64,000 nucleotides of DNA from Neoroseomonas oryzicola (GTDB lineage Bacteria; Pseudomonadota; Alphaproteobacteria; Acetobacterales; Acetobacteraceae), in the NCBI RefSeq assembly GCF_012163135.1, contig NZ_JAAVUP010000002.1, positions 744,001-808,000 of the forward strand. Direction: 5' to 3'. The notes beneath the pieces were generated by a model. It saw nothing but the letters and a program-made list of their open reading frames with translations, was not told the DNA's origin and did no database searches. Positions 48,805 through 61,001 of the stretch are shown piece by piece. Positions within the stretch are counted from its first letter, which is position 1, and every line of letters begins with the position of its first letter. The position numbers were made by a program, and so were the translations under genes.

Positions 48805-49323
48805 ATGGCCGTTGAACGCGCGATCGTCGCCATCGGGGCCAACCTGCCGCGTGCCGACGGCACGCCGGCGATCGAGACCTGCCGCTGGGCCGCCGGGCGG
48901 CTTGCGACCATTCCGGGGATGCGGCTGGTCGCCGTCTCCTCCTGGTGGGAATCGGCGCCGATCCCGCCCGATCCGCGCTCGCCCGCCTATGTGAACGGCG
49001 CGGCGCTGCTCGAGGGCGAAACGACCCCCGAGACCCTGCTCGCCGCCCTGCACGCCATCGAGGAGGAGGCGGGCCGCGCCCGGCCCTATCCCAATGCGCC
49101 GCGGGTCCTGGATCTGGACCTGATCGACCTCGGCGGCCGGGTCCGGGAGGCGGTCGCGCCCATCCTGCCCCACCCGCGCGCCCATCTGCGCGCCTTCGTG
49201 TTGCGCCCCCTGGCGGAGCTGGCGCCGGACTGGGTCCACCCTGTCCTGGGCCGGCCGGTCGCCGCCCTGCTGCCCGGGGTGGCCGACCAGGCCATCCGGC
49301 GGCTGGGCGGGAAGGGGGCCTGA
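48805..49323 (+). CDS. folK: 2-amino-4-hydroxy-6-hydroxymethyldihydropteridine pyrophosphokinase
   Basis: FolK (172 aa) transfers pyrophosphate from ATP to the pterin in folate synthesis. VERAIVAIGANLPRADGTPA, VSSWWESAPIPP, PAYVNGAALLEGETTPETLL, and the catalytic RPYPNAPRVLDLDLIDLGG with the two Mg-binding Asp residues, followed by LPHPRAHLRAFVLRPLAELA, are all present. The 175-bp gap to rpoZ holds the rpoZ promoter. Confidence 0.95.
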   Translation: MAVERAIVAIGANLPRADGTPAIETCRWAAGRLATIPGMRLVAVSSWWESAPIPPDPRSPAYVNGAALLEGETTPETLLAALHAIEEEAGRARPYPNAPRVLDLDLIDLGGRVREAVAPILPHPRAHLRAFVLRPLAELAPDWVHPVLGRPVAALLPGVADQAIRRLGGKGA

Positions 49324-49400
49324 TCCGGCCAGGACGCCCTGTTTCGCGGCCGTCATCCGTCGTCCCGGCGGCGACAGGCCATAGGCTGGCCTGTCTCGTC

Positions 49401-49429
49401 TTGCACCGCAGCGTGCCGCTGTCTATTTG
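49401..49429 (+). promoter_or_regulatory. Candidate rpoZ promoter
   Basis: TTGCAC (49401-49406), a 17-bp spacer and TATTTG (49424-49429) lie 70 bp before the rpoZ ATG. A second TATTTGGAG occurs at about 49486-49494, directly ahead of the ATG, so the ribosome site GGAG and the -10 share a repeated 9-mer. Confidence 0.5.
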
Positions 49430-49498
49430 GAGAGGTTACCGGACATGCCGGGCGCCCGGATCCCCCATCCGCGCGCCCCGAACGTATTTGGAGCCTCC

Positions 49499-49891
49499 AT
49501 GGCGCGCGTCACTGTCGAAGACTGCATCGAGAAGATCCCCAACCGCTTCGAGCTCGTGCTGCTCGCCGCCCAGCGGGCGCGCAACATCAGCCGCGGCGAG
49601 GCGATCGAGGTCGACCGCGACAACGACAAGAACCCCGTCGTCGCGCTGCGCGAGATCGCCGAGGAGAAGGTCGAGCTGCCCTCCCTCGAGGCCGACCTGA
49701 TCAAGTCCCTCAGCCGTGCGCCGGAGCCCGAGCCCGCCGAGGAGGAGGTGATGGACATCATCGCCACCGACGAGAACATCTTCGGCATCATGGAAGTCCA
49801 GGAGGAAGCCCTCCCGGAGGCCGCGTCCGAGGACATGTCGGCCGACGACATCGAGGCGGCGATCGCCGCCGAGCTGGGCGGCAAGCGCTAA
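49499..49891 (+). CDS. rpoZ: DNA-directed RNA polymerase omega subunit
   Basis: Omega (130 aa) stabilises RNA polymerase and can contribute to ppGpp binding. [40 protein letters not shown] and [14 protein letters not shown] are diagnostic. The acidic C-terminal extension ([35 protein letters not shown]) is longer than in E. coli but common in alphas. GGAG precedes the ATG. It lies 10 bp before the rel gene. Confidence 0.96.
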   Translation: MARVTVEDCIEKIPNRFELVLLAAQRARNISRGEAIEVDRDNDKNPVVALREIAEEKVELPSLEADLIKSLSRAPEPEPAEEEVMDIIATDENIFGIMEVQEEALPEAASEDMSADDIEAAIAAELGGKR

Positions 49892-49901
49892 GGCCGCCCG
49901 G

Positions 49902-52184
49902 ATGGGCCAGGGCGCCGGCGGCACCCGACGAACCGGCCCCGCGCTGGCCCCCGAGGGGCTGCGCACCGACACGACCGAGAACCCTGGCGCCGAGCTCGCG
50001 CGCCAGGTCCTCGCCTACGATCCCCGCGCCGACGCGAAGCTGATCGAGGCCGCCTACCGCCTCGCCGAGGAAGCCCACGCGCCGCAGAAGCGCGAGGACG
50101 GGCAGCCCTACATCGTCCATCCGCTCGCCGTCGCCGGCATCCTCGCGGGCTACCGGCTCGACGCCGCGACCATCGCGACCGCCCTGCTGCACGACACGGT
50201 GGAGGACACCGGCGTCACGCTCGCCGAGCTCGAGAAGCGCTTCGGCAAGGAAGTGGCGCGTTTGGTCGATGGCGTGACCAAGCTGACGCGCCTCGAGCTG
50301 CAGTCCGAGCGCACCAAGCAGGCCGAGAACTTCCGCAAGCTGGTCCTGGCGATGAGCGAGGACATCCGCGTCCTCATCGTCAAGCTCGCCGACCGTCTGC
50401 ACAACATGCGCACCCTGGGCGGCAAGGCGAGCCCGGACAAGCGCCGCAAGACCGCGCGCGAGACGCTCGAGATCTATGCCCCGCTCGCCGAGCGCATCGG
50501 CATGGACGCGCTCAAGACCGAGATCGAGACGCTGTCCTTCCGCGAGATGAACGCGGATGCCTGGCAGACCATCGCCGCGCGCCTGACCTACCTGCGCGGC
50601 CAGGGTGCCGACCTGATCGAGGAGATCGAGCAGGACGTCCGCCGCGTGCTGCGCGACGCCGACGTCGAGGTGGTCGAGGTGCAGGGGCGCGAGAAGTCGC
50701 CCTATTCCATCTGGCTCAAGATGCAGCGCAAGAACGTGGCGTTCGAGCAGCTGTCCGACATCATGGCCTTCCGCGTCATCGTGAAGGACAAGCACGACTG
50801 CTACGCGGCACTCGGCGCCATCCATTCCGCCTATCGCGTGGTGCCGGGCCGCTTCAAGGACTGGATCTCCACCCCCAAGACCAACGGCTACCAGTCGCTG
50901 CACACCGGCGTGACCGTGCCCGAGCGGCGCAACGCCAAGATCGAGATCCAGATCCGCACCGCCGAGATGCACGAGGTCGCCGAATTCGGCGTCGCCGCGC
51001 ACTGGATCTACAAGCAGGGCGCACCCGGCACGGCGCCCAACCGCAAGCGCTACCCCTGGGTGCGCGATCTGCTCGAGATCCTGGAATCGGCCGCCGACCC
51101 GCAGGATTTCCTCGATCACACCAAGCTCGAGCTCCATCGCGACCAGGTCTTCTGCTTCACGCCCAAGGGCGACCTGATCGAATTGCCGCGCGGGGCGACG
51201 CCGGTCGACTTCGCCTACCAGGTGCACAGCCAGGTCGGCGACAACACGGTCGGCGCCAAGGTCAACGGCAAGATCGTCCCGCTGCGCCACACGCTCGAGA
51301 ACGGCGACCAGGTCGAGATCATCACCGCCCGCGGCGGCACGCCGAACCCGGCCTGGGAACGCTTCGTCGTCACCGGCAAGGCGCGCGCGCGCATCCGCCG
51401 CTTCGTCCACGCCCGCCAGCGCGCCGAGCAGCGCGAGGAAGGCCGCGCGGCGATGGCCAAGATCTTCCGCGCGGCGGGCCTCGACTTCTCGGAGAAGATC
51501 GTCGACCCGGCGGTCAAGGCGCTGAAGCAGCCGGACTTCGAGACGCTCTGCGTCGCCGTCGCCTCCGGCCACATCTCCGCGCGCGACGTGCTGCATGCGG
51601 CGGTGCCCGAACTCCGCACCCCGGCGCGCAGCGTGGATCAGATGCCGCTGGCCCGCCCCCGCGGGCGCCTCGGCGCCGGGCCGACGCTGACGGCGGGCAA
51701 GGCGGACCGCAACGCGGCCCTGCGGCGCGAGACGGCGATGGGCGTCACCGGCCTCGTCGCCGGCATGGCGGTGCATTTCGCCGGCTGCTGCCACCCGCTG
51801 CCCGGGGACCGCATCGTCGGCATCGTCACCACCGGCCGCGGCGTGACCATCCACAAGCATGACTGCCACGGGCTCGAGGCCTTTTCCGCGACGCCCGAGC
51901 GCTTCATCGACGTGGACTGGGAATACGACAGCGACGCCAAGGGCGGGCATGTCGGGCGCATCGAGCTCACGGCCGAGAACAACGCCGGCGCGCTGGCGGG
52001 CCTGACGACCGCGATCGCGCGGCAGGACGGCGCGGTGAACAGCCTGCGCATCGTCAACCGCGCCGGGGATTGGTGCGAGGTGCTGGTCGACGTCGAGGTG
52101 CGCGACACCGGGCATCTCGCGGCGATCCTCGCCGCGCTGCGCGCCTGTCCCGGCGTCACCCAGGTGGAAAGGGCCAAGGGGTGA
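49902..52184 (+). CDS. Bifunctional (p)ppGpp synthetase/hydrolase RSH
   Basis: The 760-aa RelA/SpoT homologue has an HD hydrolase domain ([30 protein letters not shown]), a synthetase domain ([77 protein letters not shown]), a TGS domain ([20 protein letters not shown]) and a C-terminal ACT domain ([20 protein letters not shown]). Both catalytic motifs look intact, so it should make and degrade ppGpp. Alphas usually have this single long RSH. Confidence 0.96.
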   Translation: MGQGAGGTRRTGPALAPEGLRTDTTENPGAELARQVLAYDPRADAKLIEAAYRLAEEAHAPQKREDGQPYIVHPLAVAGILAGYRLDAATIATALLHDTVEDTGVTLAELEKRFGKEVARLVDGVTKLTRLELQSERTKQAENFRKLVLAMSEDIRVLIVKLADRLHNMRTLGGKASPDKRRKTARETLEIYAPLAERIGMDALKTEIETLSFREMNADAWQTIAARLTYLRGQGADLIEEIEQDVRRVLRDADVEVVEVQGREKSPYSIWLKMQRKNVAFEQLSDIMAFRVIVKDKHDCYAALGAIHSAYRVVPGRFKDWISTPKTNGYQSLHTGVTVPERRNAKIEIQIRTAEMHEVAEFGVAAHWIYKQGAPGTAPNRKRYPWVRDLLEILESAADPQDFLDHTKLELHRDQVFCFTPKGDLIELPRGATPVDFAYQVHSQVGDNTVGAKVNGKIVPLRHTLENGDQVEIITARGGTPNPAWERFVVTGKARARIRRFVHARQRAEQREEGRAAMAKIFRAAGLDFSEKIVDPAVKALKQPDFETLCVAVASGHISARDVLHAAVPELRTPARSVDQMPLARPRGRLGAGPTLTAGKADRNAALRRETAMGVTGLVAGMAVHFAGCCHPLPGDRIVGIVTTGRGVTIHKHDCHGLEAFSATPERFIDVDWEYDSDAKGGHVGRIELTAENNAGALAGLTTAIARQDGAVNSLRIVNRAGDWCEVLVDVEVRDTGHLAAILAALRACPGVTQVERAKG

Positions 52185-52588
52185 TCATCGGCATCGGCTC
52201 GGACGTGCTCGACATCCGCCGCCTCGAGAAGACCATCGAGCGACATGGCGAAAGATTCATCGAGCGCATCTTCACCCCGGTGGAGCGCGCCAAGGCCGAA
52301 CGCCGCACCGAGCGCATCCGCGTGGCCACCTACGCCAAGCGCTTCGCGGCGAAGGAGGCGGCGTCCAAGGCGCTCGGCACCGGCTTCCGCGCCGGGGTGT
52401 TCTGGCGCGACCTCGGCGTGGTGAACCTGCCCTCGGGCCAGCCGACGCTGCGGCTGACGGGGGGCGCGGCCGAACGGCTCGCGGCGATCACGCCGGCCGG
52501 CCACCGGGCCGAGATCGCGCTGACCATGACGGACGAGTTTCCTTACGCCCAGGCCATGGTGGTGATCACCGCCGTGCCGCTTCCTTGA
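52181..52588 (+). CDS. acpS: Holo-[acyl-carrier-protein] synthase
   Basis: AcpS (135 aa) attaches phosphopantetheine from CoA to acyl carrier protein. [20 protein letters not shown] carries the Mg-binding Asp; [19 protein letters not shown] holds the conserved Glu/Lys block. The GTG start overlaps the RSH stop by 4 nt (GTGA). pdxJ, often next to acpS, is absent here. Confidence 0.95.
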   Translation: MIIGIGSDVLDIRRLEKTIERHGERFIERIFTPVERAKAERRTERIRVATYAKRFAAKEAASKALGTGFRAGVFWRDLGVVNLPSGQPTLRLTGGAAERLAAITPAGHRAEIALTMTDEFPYAQAMVVITAVPLP

Positions 52589-52674
52589 CAGCGGCCGCGC
52601 CCGCTGGTTTCCCTGCCGCGCCCGCGCCATCCGGCCGGCGCGGAACCCCCTGACCAGGCCGTCCGGTACCCACC

Positions 52675-53424
52675 ATGGCGAAGAAGAAGTCCGGCGGCTG
52701 GCTGGAAAGCATCAAGACGATTGTCTACGCGGCGCTGATCGCCATCGGCATCCGCACCATCGCCTTCGAGCCGTTCAACATTCCCTCCGGCTCCATGATC
52801 CCGACGCTGCTGGTGGGCGACTACCTCTTCGTCTCGAAGTTCTCCTACGGCTATTCGCGCCATTCGATGCCGTTCAGCCCGAACCTGTTCAGCGGGCGCA
52901 TCTTCGGCAGCCTGCCGCAGCGCGGCGACGTCGCCGTGTTCAAGCTGCCGCGCGACCCGAGCCAGGACTACATCAAGCGCATCATCGGCCTGCCCGGCGA
53001 CCGCATCCAGGTCCGCGGCGGCATCCTGCACATCAACGGCCAGCCGGTGCGGCGCGAGCTGCTCGGGCCCTACACCGCCGATGACGGCGTGCGCATGACG
53101 GTGCGCCTGTATCGCGAGATGCTCCCCGGATCCGACGGCCAGCCCGGCGTCACGCACCGCATCATCGAGCAGTCGGACGACGGCCCCTTCGACAACACCA
53201 TCGAGTTCCGCGTGCCCGAGGGCCATGTCTTCGCCATGGGCGACAACCGCGACAACAGCCTCGACAGTCGGGCGCAGGACGCGGTGGGCTTCATTCCGAT
53301 CGAGAACCTGGTCGGCCGCGCCGAGTTCATCTTCTTCTCGGTCGACGGCTCGGCCGCCTGGTGGGAGGTCTGGGGCTGGCCCTTCGCGATCCGCTGGAGC
53401 CGCCTGTTCTCGGCCGTTCGTTGA
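52675..53424 (+). CDS. lepB: Signal peptidase I
   Basis: LepB (249 aa) removes Sec and Tat signal peptides. After a basic start one membrane helix (IVYAALIAIGIRTIAFEPFN) precedes the catalytic Ser40 in IPSGSMIPTLLVGDY; the general-base Lys101 is in DYIKRIIGLPGDRIQVRGG, and HVFAMGDNRDNSLDSR completes the site. It sits in the conserved lepB-rnc-era-recO run. Confidence 0.97.
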   Translation: MAKKKSGGWLESIKTIVYAALIAIGIRTIAFEPFNIPSGSMIPTLLVGDYLFVSKFSYGYSRHSMPFSPNLFSGRIFGSLPQRGDVAVFKLPRDPSQDYIKRIIGLPGDRIQVRGGILHINGQPVRRELLGPYTADDGVRMTVRLYREMLPGSDGQPGVTHRIIEQSDDGPFDNTIEFRVPEGHVFAMGDNRDNSLDSRAQDAVGFIPIENLVGRAEFIFFSVDGSAAWWEVWGWPFAIRWSRLFSAVR

Positions 53425-53566
53425 GTCCGGGTCCGGCCTCAGGCGCCGGCGCTCGCATCCGCGGGCTTGGCTGGCGGGCCGGAGCGCCGGGCGTCGATGT
53501 GGTCGCGCTGTGCGCTCCCGGTCCCAAGCGTGGCTTCGTGCCGCCTGGATGCGGTAGGGAAGGGCG

Positions 53567-54235
53567 ATGACCCCCATCGAGGAACGCCTTGGCCACCGCT
53601 TCGCCGACCCGGCGCTGCTGTCGCATGCCCTGACCCATCGCAGCGCGGCGGATGCGCGCGGCGGGCAGCTCGATTCCAATGAAAGGCTCGAATTCCTGGG
53701 CGACCGCGTGCTCGGCCTGCTCATCGCCGAATGGCTGATCGAGCGCTATCCGGAGGAGCGCGAGGGCAACCTCACGCGCCGCCTCTCGGCCCTGGTCGCC
53801 TGGGAGACGCTGGCCCGGGTCGGTGAGTCCATCGGCCTGGCCGAGGCCATCCGCATCCCGCCCGGCGAGGAGCGCGCCGGCCTGCGCGCGCGCCAGACTG
53901 TCATGGCCGATGCGGTGGAGGCGCTGCTCGGCGCCGTCTATCGCGACGGGGGGCTCGAGGCCGCGCGCGGCGTGATCCGCCGGCACTGGTCCGTGATGCT
54001 CGACGCCGCGACCAAGCCGCCGGTCTCGGCCAAGAACCGGCTGCAGGAATACACGCTGGGGCGCGGGCTCGGCCTGCCGGCCTATCGGGTCGTCTCGGCT
54101 TCGGGGCCGTCCCATGCGCCGCTGTTCGTCGTCGCCGTCGCGGCCGAGGGGCGGGAGGCTGAGGGGGCCGGGGAGACCAAGCGCGCGGCGGAACTCGCGG
54201 CCGCGGAAGCCTGGCTTGTCGGAGTGACGCCATGA
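53567..54235 (+). CDS. rnc: Ribonuclease III
   Basis: RNase III (222 aa) cleaves double-stranded RNA, including rRNA precursors. The signature NERLEFLGDRVLGLLIAEWL carries the catalytic acidic residues, MADAVEALLGAVYRDGGLEA holds the second metal site, and a C-terminal double-strand-binding domain (NRLQEYTLGRGLGLPAYRVV to ELAAAEAWL) follows. AGGGAAGGG precedes the ATG. It overlaps era by 4 nt. Confidence 0.97.
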   Translation: MTPIEERLGHRFADPALLSHALTHRSAADARGGQLDSNERLEFLGDRVLGLLIAEWLIERYPEEREGNLTRRLSALVAWETLARVGESIGLAEAIRIPPGEERAGLRARQTVMADAVEALLGAVYRDGGLEAARGVIRRHWSVMLDAATKPPVSAKNRLQEYTLGRGLGLPAYRVVSASGPSHAPLFVVAVAAEGREAEGAGETKRAAELAAAEAWLVGVTP

Positions 54236-55122
54236 CGCGCTGCGGCCTCGTCGCCATCGTCGGCGCGCCCAATGCGGGCAAGTCGACCCTCGTGAACCGC
54301 CTGGCCGGGACGAAGGTGACGATCGTCTCGCCCAAGCCGCAGACCACGCGCTTCCGCATCCGCGCCGTGGTGATGCACGAAGGCGCGCAGATCATCCTGG
54401 TCGACACGCCAGGCATCTTCGCCCCGCGCCGGCGGCTCGACCGCGCCATGGTCGCGGCCGCGTGGGGCGGGGCGCAGGACGCCGACCTGTCGCTGCTGGT
54501 GGTCGATGCCCGCGCGGGGCTGACCGACGCCGTGCGCAAGATCGCCGAGGGGCTGGCGAAGGCGCGCGGCCCGGTCTGGCTCGCGCTCAACAAGACCGAC
54601 CTGATCCCGCGGGAGCGGCTGCTACCGCTGACCGCCGAGCTCAACGCCATCCTCGCCTTCGCCGAGACCTTCATGATCTCGGCGGAGAAGGGCGACGGCC
54701 TCGATCGCCTGCAGGACAAGCTGGCCGCGGCGATGCCGCCCGGCCCCTACCTGTTCCCCGAGGACGAGCTCACCGACCTGCCGAACCGCATGCTGGCGGC
54801 CGAGATCGTCCGCGAGCAGATCCTCCGCCAGACGCACCAGGAAGTGCCGCACCACGCCTCGGTCGAGACCGAGCAGTGGACGGAGAACGAGGACGGCTCG
54901 GTGCGGGTCGACTGCACCATCTACGTCTCCCGCAAGACGCAGAAGGCGATCCTGATCGGGGAGAAGGGCAGCCGCATCCGTGCCATCGGCCAGAGCGCGC
55001 GGATCGAGCTGACCAAGCTGCTGGAGCGCCCCGTCCACCTGTTCCTCAACGTGAAGGAACGGGAAGGCTGGGACGAGGAACGGGCGCGGATCCGGGCGAT
55101 CGGGCTGGACGACGCGGGATGA
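54232..55122 (+). CDS. era: GTPase Era
   Basis: Era (296 aa) is a GTPase for 16S rRNA and 30S assembly. The Walker A GAPNAGKSTLVNRLAGTKV (residues 11-29), QTTRFRIRAV switch I, VDTPGIFAP G3 and LALNKTDLIP G4 are present, with a C-terminal KH domain (CTIYVSRKTQKAILIGEKGS). It is coupled to rnc (ATGA) and recO (ATGA). Confidence 0.97.
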   Translation: MTRCGLVAIVGAPNAGKSTLVNRLAGTKVTIVSPKPQTTRFRIRAVVMHEGAQIILVDTPGIFAPRRRLDRAMVAAAWGGAQDADLSLLVVDARAGLTDAVRKIAEGLAKARGPVWLALNKTDLIPRERLLPLTAELNAILAFAETFMISAEKGDGLDRLQDKLAAAMPPGPYLFPEDELTDLPNRMLAAEIVREQILRQTHQEVPHHASVETEQWTENEDGSVRVDCTIYVSRKTQKAILIGEKGSRIRAIGQSARIELTKLLERPVHLFLNVKEREGWDEERARIRAIGLDDAG

Positions 55123-55862
55123 GCGTCGAGTGGGCCGCCCCGGCCGTGGTGCTGGAGGTGCGACCCCATGGCGAAGGCGGCGCCGTCGTCACCCTGCTGA
55201 CGGAGGAGCACGGACGACATGCGGGCCTCGCCAAGGGCGGAGCCTCGCGCGCCCAGGCCGGGCTGTGGCTGCCGGGCAACCTGATCGAGGCGCGCTGGTT
55301 TGCCCGTCTGCCGGATCAGCTCGGCGCCCTGGCGGGCGAGATGGTCCACCCGGCGGCCGCGCTCGCCATGGAGGACCCGCTGGCGCTGGCGCTGCTCTCC
55401 TCGGCCTGCGCCATTGCCGCCGATGCGCTGCCGGAACGCGAGCCGCATCCGCGGGCCTTCCGGGCGCTGGTGTCGTTGATCGGCCACCTCGCCGGCGGGG
55501 CCGAGGGCATCATGGCCGACTATGTCCGCTGGGAGGCCCTGGTCCTGACAGAATTGGGCTACGGCCTCGACCTGTCCGCCTGCGCATTGACCGGGGCAAC
55601 GGAGGGGCTGACCCATGTCTCCCCCCGCACCGGCCGGGCGGTCTGCGGGGCGGCGGCGGAGGCCTATCTCGACCGCCTGCTGCCGCTGCCGGGGTTCCTG
55701 ACGGCAGGTGACGACCCTGGCGATGCGGCGGCCTGGGATGCCGGGCTGCGCCTGACCGGCCATTTCCTGGAACGCGATGCCTTCGGCGCCCGCCACCGCC
55801 GGGTGCCCGAGGCGCGGCACCGGCTGGCGGACCGGGTGGCGGCGCTGGCCGCATCCGTGTAA
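55119..55862 (+). CDS. recO: DNA repair protein RecO
   Basis: RecO (247 aa) mediates loading of RecA with RecR. The N-terminal OB fold ([56 protein letters not shown]) and the helical C-terminal domain ([40 protein letters not shown]) are typical. The ATG overlaps the era stop by 4 nt. Confidence 0.95.
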   Translation: MSVEWAAPAVVLEVRPHGEGGAVVTLLTEEHGRHAGLAKGGASRAQAGLWLPGNLIEARWFARLPDQLGALAGEMVHPAAALAMEDPLALALLSSACAIAADALPEREPHPRAFRALVSLIGHLAGGAEGIMADYVRWEALVLTELGYGLDLSACALTGATEGLTHVSPRTGRAVCGAAAEAYLDRLLPLPGFLTAGDDPGDAAAWDAGLRLTGHFLERDAFGARHRRVPEARHRLADRVAALAASV

Positions 55863-55894
55863 TCCGGCGCCCAAGAGAACGAAGCGCGAATCCC

Positions 55895-58192
<2,298 letters not shown>

Positions 58193-58288
58193 GGGGGCGG
58201 AGTCGGGGGATAAGAATTCCCTGGAAACGGCACCGCCCGATCCGGGATGCTAGGTTCGTCACCCTGGCAGCCACCCCCGGACCGAGCG

Positions 58289-60994
58289 GTGAACGACCAC
58301 CCTGATCGCGACTCCATCGCCGAGATGCGCGACGTGGGCGACAGCCCGCGAAGCGCCGCGCGCGCGCGGTGGCGCCGGTGGGTGGGGGCTTCGATTGTCG
58401 TCCTGGCGCTGGCGATCGCGACACCGGCGGGCGCGGATGCCCCGGTGATCGGGCTGCGGGTCGGCTCGCATGAGAATCACGGGCGCCTCGTCTTCGATTG
58501 CCCGGCGCCGATCGGCTACCGCGTGGAGCAGGACGGCCAGCGCATCGTCCTGCAGTTCGAGGAGCCGGCGGAATTCCGCCTCGGCGCCGCGGCGCGCGGC
58601 GGCATCCGGAACCTGGTCTCGGTACGCGAGGATGGCGGGGCGGTGGTGCTGGAGACGGCGCCGGGCGCACGCCTGCGGCACTTCCGGCTGGGCAACCGCG
58701 TGGTGATCGACCTGGTGGACGGCCCGCCCGGGGCAGCGCAGGCCGAGGCGGCACCACGCCCGACCCCGGCGCCGGCCGAGGCGCCCGCGGTGGCCGAGCG
58801 CGCCGCGGCCCCGGCGGGCGACCCTCCGGCCCCGCATGCCGCCGGCCCGCCGCCCGAGGCGGCCGCTGCGGCGCCGTCGCGCAGCACGCGGGGCCGCCGG
58901 GCCGAGCCGGTCCTCGCGGCACCCCCGCCGGCCGCGACGCCGGCCCCCGCCGATGCGCCGGCGCACGACGCGCCTGCCCCGGCCGCGCTCGCCGCAGCCC
59001 CGCAGGTGGAGGCCGCCCCGGGCCCGGCCGCGGCGACGCCATCGCGCAGCCCGAGGGGGCGGCGCCCCGCGACGGCCGAGCCGGCGCCGTCTCGGCCTGC
59101 CGTCGCGCCAGCGCCGGCCGCCGCGCCGGCAAGCGACGCTCCGTCGCCGGCCGCCGTCGCCGCCGCGCCGCAGCCGGAGGCGGCCCCGGCCCCTGCCGCG
59201 GCGGCACCGTCGCGCAGCCAGCGTCCCGCGACCGCCGGGCCGGCCCAGCCGCCGATCGCGACACCCGGCCCAGTCGCGGAGCCTGCGGAACCGCCGCCCG
59301 CGGCCCACGTCGCGCCGGGACTGCCTGGGCCGGTCGCGGCCGCCGCGCTCGAACCCTATGGACCGCCCGCACCCAACCGGCGTCAGCGCGGGCGCCGGGC
59401 CCCCACCGCGACGGCCGAGGCGCCGGCCCCGCCGCCCGCCCCGAGCGCGGCTGCCCCCGCCCTGGCCGAGGCCGCGCCGCCCGTCCCATCGCTGCCCTTC
59501 GTGATGGGTGCCATCGAGGCGCCGCGCCGCGCCGAACCGCCACCGGCGCCGGGCATGCTGCAGCCACAGGCTGCATCGCCACCGACCGCGCCCGCGCCGG
59601 AGCCACCGCGCCAGGCGGCCGCGCCGCCCGCGCCCGCCTCCGCGCCCGAAGGCGTTGCGCCCTCGGCGCTCGGCCTCGCGCCTTTGGGCCAGTCCATGGC
59701 GACCGCCATCGTGCCGCCGCCAGCGCCCGCTGCGGGGATTGCGCCGGAAGGCCGGCCGGTAGCGCCTGCTGCCGCGCCCCAGAGCGTCCCTGTGGCCCCA
59801 CCCGACCCGGCGCCGGCAAACCCGCCGATGGTGGCCGCTCCTGCGCCCGCGACGCCCCGGGCCGTCCCGGCAGCCCCCGACCCCGCACCCGCGATCCCGC
59901 CGGTGGCGGCTGCTCCTGCGCCCGCGGTGCCCCGTGCCGTCCCGGCGACCCCCAGCCCCGCGCCCGCGATCCCGCCGGCGATGGCCGCCCCTGCAGCCGT
60001 GGCGCCCCGCACCGTCCCGGCGGCTCCCGACCCCGTTCCGGCGATTCCGTCGGTGGCGGCCGCTCCCACGCCCGTGCTGCCCCGCACCGTCCCGGCAGCC
60101 CCCGACCCCGGGCCGGCGAACCCACCGGCACCGTCCTTCCACGCCGCCCTGACGCCGCCCCAGGCCGCCACGCCGGACCCGCGCGCCGCGCGCACCCGGC
60201 CGCCGCCCCGCCGGCCCGAGGCCTCGGTCGCACCCGACACCCCCGCCGTCACGCCGCCGGTCCCGGCCGAACCCCTCGGTTCCCACCGCACGCATGTCGA
60301 GCGCGACCTGCGGCTCCTCGGCTATGGCACCCCGGATCCGCGCCCGATGTCGGACCGGGCCTTCCGCGACGCCGTCCGCGCCTATCAGCGCCAGATCGGC
60401 GCCGAGCCGACCGGCGCGCTGACCTACGAGCAGACCGAACGGCTGCGCCGCGCGCGCAGCCTGCTCGCGGAACCGCGCGTCACGACGGGGCAGATGATGC
60501 TCGTCTCCGGCGACACCCAGGTCATCGCCAGCGGGACATGGAGCATGCTGGCCGGCCAGCCGGAGCACCCGGTGAACCGGTCCTACATCTCGTGCTCCCG
60601 CCAGCAGGCGACCTGCGTCGAATCGGTCGCGCGCCTGGCGCTGTCCGACACCGGTTCGGGCGCGACGCTGTCGAGCGAGCTCGTCTCCTACCGCGTCATC
60701 GCCTGGAACATGCGCGAGGTGGTGGCCGAACTCAGCCTGCGCTGCACGACGCGGGTGCTGACCATCCGGCTGCTGTCGCAGGACATCGTGCTGACGGACC
60801 GACCGCACCCGACGCCGGCCTGCCGGACGGATACCGAGATCTCGGCTGGCATCCAGCTGCTGCGCCATGGCGCGGAACCGCTGGCGCGCTTCTACGACGA
60901 GCGTCGGTCAGGCGCCGCGGCGGATGCGAGCCCCGACCTGCGGGCCTCGACGAGCGAGGCGATGCCGACGGCGACGATCGCCGGCTGGCGCTGA
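58289..60994 (+). CDS. Large exported Pro/Ala-rich protein with AMIN-like and peptidoglycan-binding-like domains
   Basis: With the GTG start at 58289 the protein is 901 aa; an ATG at 58325 is the alternative. A membrane/signal segment (WVGASIVVLALAIATPAGAD, about 31-50) is followed by an AMIN-like beta domain (about 52-155: IGLRVGSHENHGRLVFDCPA, QRIVLQFEEPAEFRLG, LGNRVVIDLVDGPP). About 500 residues of Pro/Ala-rich low-complexity text follow, with 25-aa tandem repeats at 505-617. A peptidoglycan-binding-like region (about 668-735: HVERDLRLLGYGTPDPRP, FRDAVRAYQRQIGAEPTGAL) and an unknown C-terminal domain with four Cys end it. A long flexible cell-wall spanner is inferred. Confidence 0.75.
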   Translation: MNDHPDRDSIAEMRDVGDSPRSAARARWRRWVGASIVVLALAIATPAGADAPVIGLRVGSHENHGRLVFDCPAPIGYRVEQDGQRIVLQFEEPAEFRLGAAARGGIRNLVSVREDGGAVVLETAPGARLRHFRLGNRVVIDLVDGPPGAAQAEAAPRPTPAPAEAPAVAERAAAPAGDPPAPHAAGPPPEAAAAAPSRSTRGRRAEPVLAAPPPAATPAPADAPAHDAPAPAALAAAPQVEAAPGPAAATPSRSPRGRRPATAEPAPSRPAVAPAPAAAPASDAPSPAAVAAAPQPEAAPAPAAAAPSRSQRPATAGPAQPPIATPGPVAEPAEPPPAAHVAPGLPGPVAAAALEPYGPPAPNRRQRGRRAPTATAEAPAPPPAPSAAAPALAEAAPPVPSLPFVMGAIEAPRRAEPPPAPGMLQPQAASPPTAPAPEPPRQAAAPPAPASAPEGVAPSALGLAPLGQSMATAIVPPPAPAAGIAPEGRPVAPAAAPQSVPVAPPDPAPANPPMVAAPAPATPRAVPAAPDPAPAIPPVAAAPAPAVPRAVPATPSPAPAIPPAMAAPAAVAPRTVPAAPDPVPAIPSVAAAPTPVLPRTVPAAPDPGPANPPAPSFHAALTPPQAATPDPRAARTRPPPRRPEASVAPDTPAVTPPVPAEPLGSHRTHVERDLRLLGYGTPDPRPMSDRAFRDAVRAYQRQIGAEPTGALTYEQTERLRRARSLLAEPRVTTGQMMLVSGDTQVIASGTWSMLAGQPEHPVNRSYISCSRQQATCVESVARLALSDTGSGATLSSELVSYRVIAWNMREVVAELSLRCTTRVLTIRLLSQDIVLTDRPHPTPACRTDTEISAGIQLLRHGAEPLARFYDERRSGAAADASPDLRASTSEAMPTATIAGWR
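59801..60140 (+). repeat. 75-bp in-frame tandem repeat, about 4.5 units
   Basis: Units begin at 59801, 59876, 59951, 60026 and 60101 (partial). Each full unit encodes 25 residues of the pattern PDPAPAIPPVAAAPAPAVPR then AVPAA. Units differ by point changes but keep length and frame. An older, more decayed repeat of roughly 60 residues built around APSRSxRGRRPAT lies upstream at about 58870-59240. Confidence 0.8.
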
Positions 60995-61001
60995 GCCTCT
61001 C

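Noticed and set aside
52585..52613. TTGACA with 17-bp spacer before lepB
   Set aside because: The -10 position reads TTTCCC and the hexamer includes the acpS stop codon; not convincing as a promoter.
58228..58256. TAGGTT as a promoter for the large Pro/Ala-rich gene
   Set aside because: No -35-like hexamer at 16-18 bp upstream; kept only as a weak possibility.
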